Of a stretch of 25,399 bases of DNA, positions 9,052 through 19,153 are shown one piece after another. Where the stretch lies: positions 1 to 25,399 of the forward strand of contig JADNRV010000544.1 of the NCBI GenBank assembly GCA_015499995.1, written 5' to 3'. Made by a program: the position numbers and the translations under genes. The stretch comes from Flammula alnicola. Lineage: Eukaryota; Basidiomycota; Agaricomycetes; Agaricales; Strophariaceae. The first letter of the stretch is position 1, and every line of letters starts with the position of its first letter. Under the pieces are notes generated by a model that did not search any database, had not been told where the DNA came from, and was given only the letters and a program-made list of their open reading frames with translations.

Positions 9052-9519
9052 TTGTACACGTTGACGAATGGTATGAGGTCAGAGTTGACGACAACCGTCA
9101 GCTTGTGGGACGATGACCAGGATTCGAGCGGAGTCATGTCGGAGTGTGAACTCGGAAACAAAAGTGAGTTTTCGCCGTTGCTGTGGTTCTTTTGCGTAAT
9201 GATTGATGCACGGATAAAATATGGGACGGGTGTTATAGAGAATGGCCGCCACATTCATGACAATTGGTCCTCAGGTCGCGGCGAATATATAAAAGGTGAA
9301 TGTGGGATCGGGGATAACCATCTGGACAGTCTAAATCGAGATCCGTTGCTCTCCACTTTGGTGACAACCATTCCACGATCCAAATTAGGTGGCAGTGGGC
9401 ATAATTATTCCGAAGTTTCGTCAACATGTGTTGCTACAAGAAGTGCAGCCATTTCGAAGCCTTGAGCGCATCACCACCTAACACCGCTCATTCGATTCCA
9501 GAACCTGCAAACTACCGCA

Positions 9520-9542
9520 ATTTCTTCCGTGACGGAAGAAAT
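9520..9542. repeat. Perfect 23-bp palindrome with 1-nt centre
   Basis: The 11-nt arm atttcttccgt (9520-9530) is followed by one base and its exact reverse complement acggaagaaat (9532-9542). It could bind a dimeric factor or form a small hairpin; TTCC/GGAA arms with a palindromic arrangement are seen, while the function is unknown. Confidence 0.85.
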
Positions 9543-9580
9543 AAGCTTGATTGTCCCATTTGGGTTAAACAACTCAATGT

Positions 9581-9598
9581 ACAGTAGGCTACAGTAGG
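9581..9598 (+). repeat. Short direct repeat acagtagg x2
   Basis: The 8-mer acagtagg occurs at 9581-9588 and 9591-9598 with a 2-nt spacer (10-bp period, about one helical turn). This is a minor repeat, possibly a tandem factor site. Confidence 0.6.
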
Positions 9599-10554
9599 TA
9601 GGTTCCTTGTTTTTCTGTGGCCAGTATTTCGGCCCGGGTTCCTCATTATATTAACAGGTAGCATCCGAGCAACCCTGGAGGTCCAGCGATCTTTGTCCAT
9701 TATGTATAACTTTCTTATTTTGTAACCAGCAAGGTCTCTCAATGTACCACTTATATGAAAAGCCCCATAGAGAACACGGCAGGATGCACAATTGATTCTC
9801 GGTGCAGAGCTTCGCAATGGGCATAGGGTTGACCGCTGGTGGGGTGGGTCTCAAGACCAGATAATATTCAGGCTCGGATGGAAACGGTGGTCCTTGGCGC
9901 AGACCCCTCGATGACCGTTCCGAAGAAGACCCCTTTTATTTTGACGGTTGTCAGTTCTAGCGGTTCTAGTCTGGCGCGCATGTACGTACTCTGTAAATTT
10001 AAGGATCAGAAAAAGTAAGTTGCTGATGAAATAGGCTCGCAACATAAACATATGTATCCTCCGAGCTATGTAGCACCTGAATACGGAACCGCTAAAAACG
10101 AGAGGACATGTGGGAATCTCGATAAGATAAGGGGATTGGTGATAATGTACATTGATCAGTACCTTGGCATGCTTATGTAAAATTCCCGATGGGATCTGTT
10201 CCCCAGAACTGGGGCGACGGACAAGAAGGCATGACATCCGAGATCAAAATCGGGGGTGGCCGAGGTGCAGAGACGGCAATCTGCGACTTCTGATATCGAT
10301 CCTCCCATTAAACTGTTTGAACAGCGTTGCCCACGCGAGTGACGTGCATCTAGATTAGGTAGCCGCCGCACGGAAACAATCTGAATTCGGCAAAACAAAG
10401 GCACGCGGCTGAAGAAGAGAAAAAAAAAACAGGAGACGACATTTCAATGACATGCTAAACTTCCCTGCAAGATTGCATCTCTTCTCTTCCACCTTGATCG
10501 CCATGATCGTGCGAGGGGCGCCGGTTGTTGGGCCCTGATGTCTCCCCACCACAT

Positions 10555-10562
10555 TATATATA
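10555..10562 (+). promoter_or_regulatory. TATA-like element before SSN6
   Basis: TATATATA ends 54 nt before the SSN6 ATG (10617), followed by a C/T-rich stretch (about 10570-10615) typical of fungal transcription start regions. Assigned by sequence and position only. Confidence 0.35.
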
Positions 10563-10616
10563 TCACGACGCCACTCTCCTCAGTCCTTTTGCCCCTTCTC
10601 CCTCTTTCCTCCCCTC

Positions 10617-13600
10617 ATGGCGCACAGACAACACTTATCCCGCCAGTCTGATCGCGATGTCCGCATGCACGATCCCACTCCCCAGCCTCACCTCATCCAA
10701 CACCCACCCCACATTAACGGTGCTTCATCAATACCTCCTACCCCTGCCACCCTCTCCAATGGCTCTGCCCATCCCAACACCATCTCTCCCGCCGTCGCAA
10801 CCGCAGTCCCCAACGGCGCAGGTCCAGCTGGCTCCATAATTCACAAACTCAACATAGCAAATGAGCAGACATGGCTCCTAATAGGTTTGCATTCACCGCT
10901 GCACCTTGTATTGCATGCTCACCACCACTTTCCCATTAGGGCGAGTTGCCGAGCAAATGGGGGATCTCGAACATGCACTTTCTGCCTATGAAAATGCCTT
11001 ACGGCACAATCCGACATCCGTATCCGGATTGACACAGGTTGCGGGTATCGCTCGGATCAAGGAAAACTATCCAAAGGTAAACTTTCTGTTTTTCAAACCT
11101 CTGCAATTTACCGCTCGACTTTTTTGTTTGCCGCGTTTGTCCGCGGACGAAGCCAAAACTCCCTTTGTCTTTGTTTGGTTCCCGATAGAATCTGACCATG
11201 ACGTCTTCCTTCTAATTTAGGCAGTTGATTTCTTCCAGCGTGTGCTGCAAATTGAAGAAGACAACGGCGAAATATGGAGCGCACTCGGTATGTTTATTTC
11301 ATTTTTATTATATCTCAGAACTGACAATCAGTCCAGGCCACTGTTACCTCATGCAGGATGATCTCCAAAAAGCCTATTCCGCCTATCAGCAGGCCCTCTA
11401 CCTCCTGCCCAACCCAAAGGTAACTTTTACTTTTTTATTATTTCTCCGGCAAGGCTTGATATCTACGTATCAGGAGGACCCTAAACTCTGGTACGGTATC
11501 GGTATTCTCTACGACCGATATGGATCCCTTGATCATGCGGAGGAGGCTTTCGCTTCCGTGCTGCGCATGTGTAAAGGTCAGTCCCATCTATAACGTACTT
11601 GCAGGACAGCAGTCTTGATGGATTTTTCAAGATTTAGACTTCGACAAGGAGAACGAGATTCTCTTCCGTCTGGGGATAATATACAAACAACAGGGCAAGT
11701 TCGCAGAATCGTTGGAGTGCTTCGACCATATCCTCCGCAACCCGCCTAGCCCCTTGGCACATGCTGATATCTGGTTCCAAATCGGCCACGTGTTCGAGCA
11801 ACAAAAGAATGCAAGTCGCCTTTCGGTTGTCCTCGCGTTCTCTAACTCATATCCGCATAGCATCTACAAGCCAAAGACGCATACGAGCGCGTCGTAGAAG
11901 CTAACCCTGGTCATGCAAAGGTGCTGCAACAACTTGGTTGGCTATACCATCAAGATGGCTCGTCATTTCAAGATCAAGAACTTGCCATTTCATATCTGAC
12001 CAAAAGCCTGGAAGCTGGTACGTATTGAATGCTGTATACTTCGCTTCCAACACAGCTAACGGCCGCCCAGATCCCACTGATTCCCAGAGCTGGTATCTGC
12101 TCGGTCGGGCATACATGGCAGGTCAGAAATATAACAAAGCCTATGAGGCGTACCAGCAGGCCGTTTACCGTGATGGGCGGAATCCCACCTTCTGGTGTTC
12201 GATCGGTGTCCTCTACTTCCAAATCAACCAATTCCGCGACGCGCTGGACGCTTATTCACGTGCTATTCGCATTAACCCCTACATCTCGGAGGTGTGGTTC
12301 GATCTCGGCAGCCTATACGAAAGCTGTAACAACCAAATTACCGACGCCATTGATGCATACGCTCGTGCTAGTGAGTTGGACCCGAGTAATGTTGCCATTG
12401 CCCAACGGCTTCAGCTTTTGAGGACTGCCCAGGCCACAGGAGGTCAGCTGCCTGCGGCACCAGGCCCTCAGGATGTCCACCCTACAGCCTATGCTAGCTC
12501 AGTGGTTCCTCCTCCGGGTCTGACAGGACCACCATTGATGTTGCAGTCGGCAAATCACCGTCCTCCGTTCCGCTCTGAGTCTCGTGGTCCCTCGAACGAA
12601 ATTGCTTTGCCACCTGCGCAGCAACACCCATCTGGGCGCGCTACTCCGCCTCCTCCGTTTAGAGGAGGACCACCACCTCCCGTTATTCTTGATGAAAGTC
12701 GGCACATGCCGTCGCACACCCCTCTTGCTCCTATGGAGGTAGACCGACCTCCTCATCACGGTGGTCGGGATTATCCTCCTCGCGAACCTGCACGAGGGCC
12801 TGTTGGACACCAGAGTCTGTTGTTGCAACATCCTTTGCCCCAAGGACCATCCGAGGACCCCAGAAATGGCGGTCATCCTCATCATCAAGATCCGTACTTT
12901 ATGCGTGGCCAACGACCTCACTCTCGCTCAATTTCGCCAGCACCGCACAGTAATCGCCCCCGCTCTCCGTCGGCATTCCAAGGTTATCCTCCACAGGTTC
13001 GTCAACCTGTCGGCCCTGCACAACCGAGCGCAGTGCCCTCGCAGCGCTCGCCGCGGGCTTACCATCGTCGTGAGCCCTCGGAGCAAGAGCCTGCTTGGGA
13101 CCGACGCCCTCATCCTAATGACCATTGGGACAGAGATGATCGTCGCCTGAGACACAACAGCGAGTATGTGCAACACGGAGCTGCTCAATCGTCGCTGTAC
13201 CCGCCTCGGTCTCCTCGGGCGCATAGTCCTCCTGAGCCTTCTCCTCGCGGGGTGCATCCACAGCGATATTGGGATAATAAGCCTGCAGTTGGAGGGCCTT
13301 CCAGCCACTCCTCGTTCCGCGGTTCGCCTCCCCCTCAACAGCCGCCGCCGCCACCCGTGCATCATGAGCAACCAAGCCGTCGGTACGATCCTCGTCATGA
13401 TGCGCGTGATTCTCGTGATTATGAACGGGAGCGCAATGAAAGCCACAGCTACCCAGTTTCACCTGAGGGCATGCGCGCCCGTAACCAGCCTCCTCATATC
13501 GTCGTCGGCAGCAACAGGACTTCGGAGAGTCCACATGCAACGCCCATTCTGGACAACAAGAGTCGTCGTCGCGCTAAGGAGAGGGACGACATACCTCCTC

Positions 13601-14643
13601 AAGCGCAGCAAGCTCCTCCCCAGCAGCAACATCCACTTCCGCCGCAGTTCTCTCCTCCTCATGCGACGACGTCTTCGATGCAGGAGCCTGCACCCAAGAA
13701 GGAGCGACGAAAGAGGCTCAACGGCAAGAGGAAAGACGAAGAGAGCGTAGAGCGACAGAAAAGCTTCAACGAGCGCGCTGCGGCTGGCACCTCCGGAAAT
13801 TTCAAGTTGAGCCAGGCGTACCCCAAGGGTCCTGGTTCCCCTGAGAACAGCTCCAATTCAGGCTCTTCGCGTTCTATCCAACCGTCGCCGACAAGTGCTA
13901 CGCCGCGACCTCCGTCGAGGTTGGTGGATGAGGACTATGACGGCGTTGCTGCCGAAACTCTCGTTGGCCTTGCGAGCTACCGCGCTCCAGACAACTCTGC
14001 ATCTGGTGCGGAGGCTCTTCCTCATTCGCCTACCGTTTCCTCGCATAGCCGCTTGAGTGATCCCTCTCCTCGACCTCCTCCTTCTCATCGCAATTCGGTA
14101 TCGTCAAATCACGCCTCGCCTCCTCCATCTCAGACATCTGCCCCTCTGAAGCGTGCACTGAGTCCAGGCCCTGAGGATTCCGAGAACAACAAGCGTACGA
14201 GAATAGACATTATGAAGCGCAGAATCTCCTCGCCTGGCAGACGTACTCCCATTCCTTCGACGCGGCCCTCGCCCATTCCTTTCCGCACACAACCCGCCTC
14301 TCATTCGCCGGAAGCTCGCGATCCATTCCCTCCCAGCCCATCGCTTCCTGCCGTCCTTCCTCCTCATCCTCGACCCATTGGTGCAGGCCACGGGCAGGCC
14401 CACGCTGCCAGTGCTGCTGCTTCGATCGCTCTCCCCCCGATTGCTACTCTGTCGCCGCCCTCGACCGCTCCTTCGCCTACTAATCACAACGATCGCGATG
14501 ACAAGATGCACGTTGACTCGAATCGATCGTCGTCACCGCCTTCTAGAGCCAAGTTGTCTGAGGTTATGCATCCTTCGTCGAGGTCGCCTACAGCCAAGCA
14601 GTCGCAATCGCCACCGTCGGAGAAGGAACCGTCGTCATCATGA
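10617..14643 (+). CDS. SSN6: SSN6/CYC8 general transcriptional corepressor (TPR protein)
   Basis: Nuclear corepressor that pairs with Tup1 and is brought to promoters by DNA-binding factors to repress glucose, mating, stress and other genes. Eight exons: 10617-10884, 10940-11076, 11221-11287, 11337-11419, 11474-11576, 11632-11810, 11861-12017, 12071-14643; 1188 residues, all joins in frame. Residues about 80-450 hold roughly ten TPR units, for example QTWLLIGRVAEQMGDLEHAL, ALGHCYLMQDDLQKAYSAY, WYLLGRAYMAGQKYNKAYEA and WFDLGSLYESCNNQITDAI. Residues about 450-1188 are one long disordered region rich in Pro, Ser, His and Arg with basic patches such as KKERRKRLNGKRK. This matches the family's plan of N-terminal TPRs and a low-complexity tail. 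Intron 6 (11811-11860) starts with GC rather than GT. The family call is very secure. Confidence 0.95.
11811..11860 (+). other. SSN6: GC-AG intron inside SSN6
   Basis: The exon ends ...AAAAGAAT and the intron begins GCAAGTCG and ends CCGCATAG. Joining at GCAAGT gives FEQQKN-HLQAKDAYERV, continuous TPR sequence in frame. The nearest GT donor (GTCGCC, 4 nt later) would break the frame. GCAAGT is the typical form of the minor GC donor. Length 50 nt with a CTAAC branch-like motif. Confidence 0.85.
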
Positions 14644-16654
14644 TTTTTTTCTTGCCTCATTTTATGAACTTTTATGATTTTTCGCCTTCTTCGCATACCG
14701 CACTGTGTCCTATCTCATTGCAACCACCATTGAACACAAATATTGTATGGTTATCTGATATGCAATGCAAACTCGAATTCTTGACATGCTATAACACCGC
14801 CTCGTGCTTCAAACCGAATAAGTTATCGTTCTGTCAGTTTCTCGGCTATGAATAGCTTTACGAGTATAGTCTTTCAGGTGTTCGACGAAGGATCATATCG
14901 AGTCGGACGGCTCTCCTACTCACTCCGGGGGGAGAACTTTAATATCCAAGTGTGTCAGGTGAACTCTTTTATTTATATCTCAACTAGGCTAACGAGGTAT
15001 AGACACCGACCCTCTCATTGACTTGTCTTCTTGAAAGTTCAAACGTTCAAGTTCTTGGACTTCTTGACGGAGAAAATAGGTGAATCCTTCAGGAACATTA
15101 GTTCTTCCGCGCCACTGGGATATTCTTGCTAATAGTAATGATAAAGTTCTCAACGCGACCTTGTTCACAGCGTGGAAGCATGGAAGTCTAGAAAAAAGGA
15201 AGCGCCTGGAGACCACGCTATGTTTGTCACACGCGAGAATGCCATTCGAAGCAGGGCTCTTTTCATTGAAGGAAGTGTGAACTTTTTCGCATCTTTTGAG
15301 GGTGGAAGTACCTTATACAGGCGGCGATGGGAAAGGCAACGGCCTGGATAAATGTCAGATGGATGACTGCGGATGGTCTTGGGCTCGTTCTCGACTCCGG
15401 AGTGATAAAGGCATTATGGGTGGGTCCTATGTAAACGTTGCGTGCGCCGTGTGTGTGTGCGATTTTCGGATTTCGGACGGCTGTTAGGCTCTGTTAGGGT
15501 GTTGGAATGGATAAATTGTGGAGTTGGAGAGTTCGCTCCAGGGCTCGGATGAGGTGATAAGAGCAGGTTCGCAGGAGATGGGGAAGCGTGGGGTGAGCTG
15601 GATGCTGAGAGAACCTTGGAACTCAACTGCCGGTGCTCATGCTAGTCACGGTAACCGCGGCAAGACCTGGCCGAAACTCAATAGACTAGACATTTGTATT
15701 ACAATGCATACGCGAGCAAGAAGTTCTGAGCATGGATTCACCGGGATTCAGGAGAGCCAATGGAAGACCTCCAATGGCCGGCTAAGCGTACGAATGAGCG
15801 TTGAGCTGCTGTGTGTGTATTTTTGTTTCACAGGTTATTTCATCGAGCGCGTTTCGGACAATTGCAAGGCAAAATGGCAGTACTGTAGATGGCAGATGTC
15901 GGAACCCCGGTCCTTGAAGGATAGGGTCGGTCTGTGGTCCCTCGAAGCTCGAACAGATCCGAAGGCGGCCTCAGGTAGACCGCGTAGACTCTTTTGTTGA
16001 TTATCGCGAGAGAACTTGGACTTGGATCTCTCATTGTGGCGCCCATTCTGCTGCGACGGTGGCGTCCAGTTACCAAGAACTTGACATCTCCGTTGTATGT
16101 ATGAGAGACCACACATGCACAGCCCACGCCACCGACAGAAAGCATGTTTGTATTTCTTCAGATTGTCCAATCAGCCGGCGATGAAGCTCGGAGGAAAAAG
16201 AATCAAGCTCAAGTTCGGTGGAGATATCCATATTTTGATATGGCATACAGATGAAACCCTGCAAGATGATAAGTGCTCTCCCTAAGTATGCAAGTGTGAT
16301 GATTAAAAGCACGTACGCACGGAAATAGTCTGAGGTGCTTCATCGAGATACGCGGAAATCAATCTGTGATCCTCTCCGAGCCACGCATGACACAGTGCTC
16401 AGCTCAATGCTTAGCAGCGTTCATTTACACCGGCCTTCAAAGAGTTTAAAATATGTACTTAAGAAAGTGAGGGGAGATGTCATTATTATTTATGCACGGA
16501 TGAAACAACAAACGACCCTGAGTGCGTGGGGATATTTTTTTTTAACGTTATTAACGGGAACAATCATCCACTCTTTCGTCGTCGTCGTCTGCAGAACAAG
16601 GCTCGTGGCCCGTGGGTTTACCTGGCTCTCTCTGCATCTGCCGCCGTCAATGCC
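14644..16654. other. About 2 kb between SSN6 and ERF4, no clear gene
   Basis: It contains the SSN6 3' region and the ERF4 upstream region. Several open frames of 60-160 codons overlap on both strands (for example 15518-16000 + and 15840-16145 -), but two or more frames are open at once in several places and none carries a recognised motif. A short GT repeat lies near 15450-15459. Nothing further can be supported. Confidence 0.45.
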
Positions 16655-18343
16655 ATGATGTCAGAAGCTGTGCCAGCTGCTGCAGCTGCTCTTGCATCTG
16701 TCTCTCTGTCTGATCGTGATGGACACACGACAAACAACACTCAACCACCATCTCCTAGTGTCACCGCAGACACTGCACCTCCCCCTCTGCCCAATTCGCC
16801 GGCTCCCGCTGCCCCATTATACCCCGCCTCGGGCAACGCGGATACGGAGGCTGCGGTTATCGATATCAGCAATAACAATTTTAACAACGGTGCGCCACCG
16901 CAACACAGCCCGTACGACGCGGATAGGAGCATGACTGTGGACGGTGACGTGGGGTCGACGACGATGGCGGAACGGACGTTGGTGGAGGGCCCTGATCAGG
17001 ATGAGGACGAGCGGGCGGGGAGGAAGCACGCACACGCACACCAAGGGCCCGTCGGAGAGCAGTGGCTCGCTGCCGGGCAGGGGCCATGCGCCGAAAAAGT
17101 CAGTAGACGGTGGTGGTGGTGGTGGCGCGCGATGGGTGGTGGAGGGCCATCACGAGAGTGCGACGACGTGGGACCCGCTGCAGACGGACAAGGAGGCGGA
17201 GGGCCAGCAGGATAGGACGGTGCTGGTGGAAGAGGACGGCGATGATGTGGTGGACTCGAATGGGAAGCTTATATACCCCCCTGAGGAGGAGGAGACGACG
17301 ACCGGGTGGCGGAGGGGAAGCATGCGCATGGGGCTTCGCGCCGCGCGTCGCATCTGCATCTGGATATCAAGCCGCCGTCGCCCTTGCCTTGGGAGCAGGT
17401 CGAGCCTCCGTTGGATAACAACATAAGACGATCGCGGGGTATTACTCGCCGGCGGCGTCGCAGAAATTCCGGACGTTGCAAAATTCTGGGTATGTTTTTA
17501 CTTTGTGTGCTGTGAGAAATGTGTGTTTATGCTCTCTGCTTTATTCCAGTGGCCCTCGGCCTTTGATACCCAAGTCTTCCTATTATTTTGGACCTCCAGC
17601 ACCCGACTCTGCGTATGGGACTGCGCCCATAGGGCAGATCGGCGTGCATCATCCTAGAGAAATCTTGCGCGTAGAGAGAGATTACACAGGCGGCGAGCTG
17701 ATACAGTTTGCGCCTATATACCCACTAGAACTGGAGGGTCGGGTACGTGTTTTGGTCTTATGGGGCTTTGCGGTAACTCATATTTTTCTTGATAGATAAC
17801 GCCGACGCATTTCCTCGAGTCGATCAATGCGATCAACGAGCTGCTTATTTCGGCTCATAGTCTACGACACTCGCTATTGGACAACATGCTAGCGATATTC
17901 AGCCTGCAGGTATCCAAGCTTTTCGTGAAATCGCATTTTGAAAGGGTGAGTTTGGCACCCTTGGTCTTGTTCGATATGTGCGCTGAGATTGGCGATCATA
18001 TTTGTTTCGACTGTTTAGGAGATGCTGCGCCTTGGAAACCTGATAGACGAGCTGAATGGCGAGCTGTATAATCCGGTCGGCTTGAATATCCTGTGGCCAC
18101 AGAACGTGGCTTTTCTATATGTATGTCAATCAGTTTTTTCGATCATTTGGTGTTGTCTGATCTAAAGCACTGCGTTTTACTCCCATCCTCCCACAATTGC
18201 TCAATGTCTGACGTTGACGTTCCGTCCGTTATCGGCTTTCGGTTGTGCCATGACCTTGTTCCCGGAATGTATTTTTGGGTTTCCGATAGCTGGAGATCGA
18301 GTACTACGTCAGTATCATTCCTGCGCCTGCTATTGGGGACTGA
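16655..18343 (+). CDS. ERF4: ERF4 family protein (Ras palmitoyltransferase accessory subunit), frame-broken as sequenced
   Basis: Partner of the DHHC enzyme Erf2 in palmitoylation of Ras at the endoplasmic reticulum/Golgi (GOLGA7-related domain in animals). Five exons: 16655-17489, 17550-17742, 17796-17945, 18019-18120, 18290-18343; about 444 residues. Exons 2-5 are clean and encode the Erf4 domain: REILRVERDYTGGELIQF, FPL-type LELEGRITPTHF, INAINELLISAHSLRHS, LIDELNGELYNPVGLNILWP and a final LEIEYYVSII ending at TGA 18341-18343. Exon 1 is a low-complexity Pro/Ala/Ser/Gly region and shows three apparent single-base shifts (about 17030-17050, 17290-17310 and 17420-17432), the last just before TIAGYYSPAASQKF. 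No introns explain them. A (GGT)n tract at 17109-17125 lies inside. Most likely sequencing errors in GC-rich repeats; the family call rests on the intact domain. Confidence 0.88.
17109..17125 (+). repeat. GGT trinucleotide microsatellite in ERF4 exon 1
   Basis: About five to six GGT units, coding for a glycine run in the intended frame. The tract lies between two of the apparent frame breaks and is the kind of repeat where length errors or natural length variation occur. Confidence 0.8.
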
Positions 18344-19153
18344 CGTTGTTCTGGTCTTGCATTTCTGTTTTCAGTGACTGCATTTCGTTTGAGATCGTAT
18401 CTGATCTTGTTGGGAGGCGGATGGTTGCGGGGTATAATATTATCATTCGACATAATTTTTCTTTTCTTCCATGCATGTGTACTTTACAAGGATAGGCAAC
18501 TGAGGATGATGATGAGGGATTTTAGGTACAATGAAATGTGTCAAGTGACCAAGGACGCCGTTGATGTGCAGGTTCTAGGCAAGCGCCTGCAGGCAAATGA
18601 GATGGCTTCAAATAACCGGGGATTCTCATGGCGGATATAACTCGGGGTTATCGTTGAGGGGCAATATGTCCAAAGATGTGTTTAAACAAGATATGCGGTC
18701 GGTGAGAGGGCTCCAATCAGAGGGCGGAGGATTGCGGGAAGGACGGAAGACTTTATGACTCGTCGGTTATGGAGCGGGCACGCACGGCGAGTCTGATAGT
18801 GGGTGGTAAGGATCATAATACCATGACAATACTTGCTTTGCTCTAGTAAATGGAATGAGCTTCTGGCGATATGTATGTGGACTGAGCCGGGGTGTTGGAT
18901 GGGATTGAATGGAATGAGTTTGTGCGCGGATGTGCGCGGTCTTTATCCCACCGCCTCGGAGGTTATAGAGCCGAGCCGAAGGCAAGAGACGAACGCGCAA
19001 GACATCACATGACGCGGCCGAGCTGCTTGGTAATATATTGTTTCACACTTTGGCTGCAGCGAGCACACGTCCTTCTCTTTACACCTTCTCTTCATTTCTA
19101 CCCTTCTCCTCACCGAACCTATCATCTACCTCCCCCTATTCCCATTCTTTCCC
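18344..19153. other. Spacer between ERF4 and the AP-1 gene
   Basis: This is 0.8 kb with no recognisable gene. An open stretch at 18374-18640 (+) starts with a hydrophobic run but overlaps the ERF4 3' untranslated region and lacks family signature. C/T-rich sequence at about 19065-19150 precedes the AP-1 start, as is usual for fungal 5' untranslated regions; GTAATATATTG near 19030 may serve as an AT-rich core element. Confidence 0.4.

Larger units (their letters stand above)
9052..10616. other. About 1.6 kb upstream of SERF and SSN6, no clear gene
   Basis: SERF (-) and SSN6 (+) diverge from this interval, so it holds both promoters. Open frames up to about 128 codons exist (for example 9851-10237, -) but none shows a family signature or likely start context. 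It contains a perfect 23-bp palindrome (9520-9542), a short repeat (acagtagg at 9581 and 9591), a TGACGTG half-CRE near 10340 and an AT-rich TATATATA near 10555-10562, roughly 55-62 nt before the SSN6 start. Confidence 0.45.

Noticed and set aside
8929..9465. A 178-codon open frame on the plus strand
   Set aside because: Its left part lies antisense to SERF exon 2 and intron 1, and the rest has no family signature or ATG at its start. The SERF gene on the other strand explains the left part.
9851..10237. A 128-codon minus-strand open frame with a hydrophobic stretch
   Set aside because: Composition is not gene-like, neighbouring frames are equally open, and no known motif or consistent start context is seen.
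12499..13540. Long minus-strand open frames (140, 172 and 141 codons)
   Set aside because: They lie antisense to the GC-rich low-complexity tail of SSN6 and are Arg-rich shadows of its Pro/Ser codons.
15518..16170. Overlapping open frames of 100-160 codons on both strands
   Set aside because: Two or three frames are open at once and none shows conserved motifs, which fits noncoding sequence with few stops.
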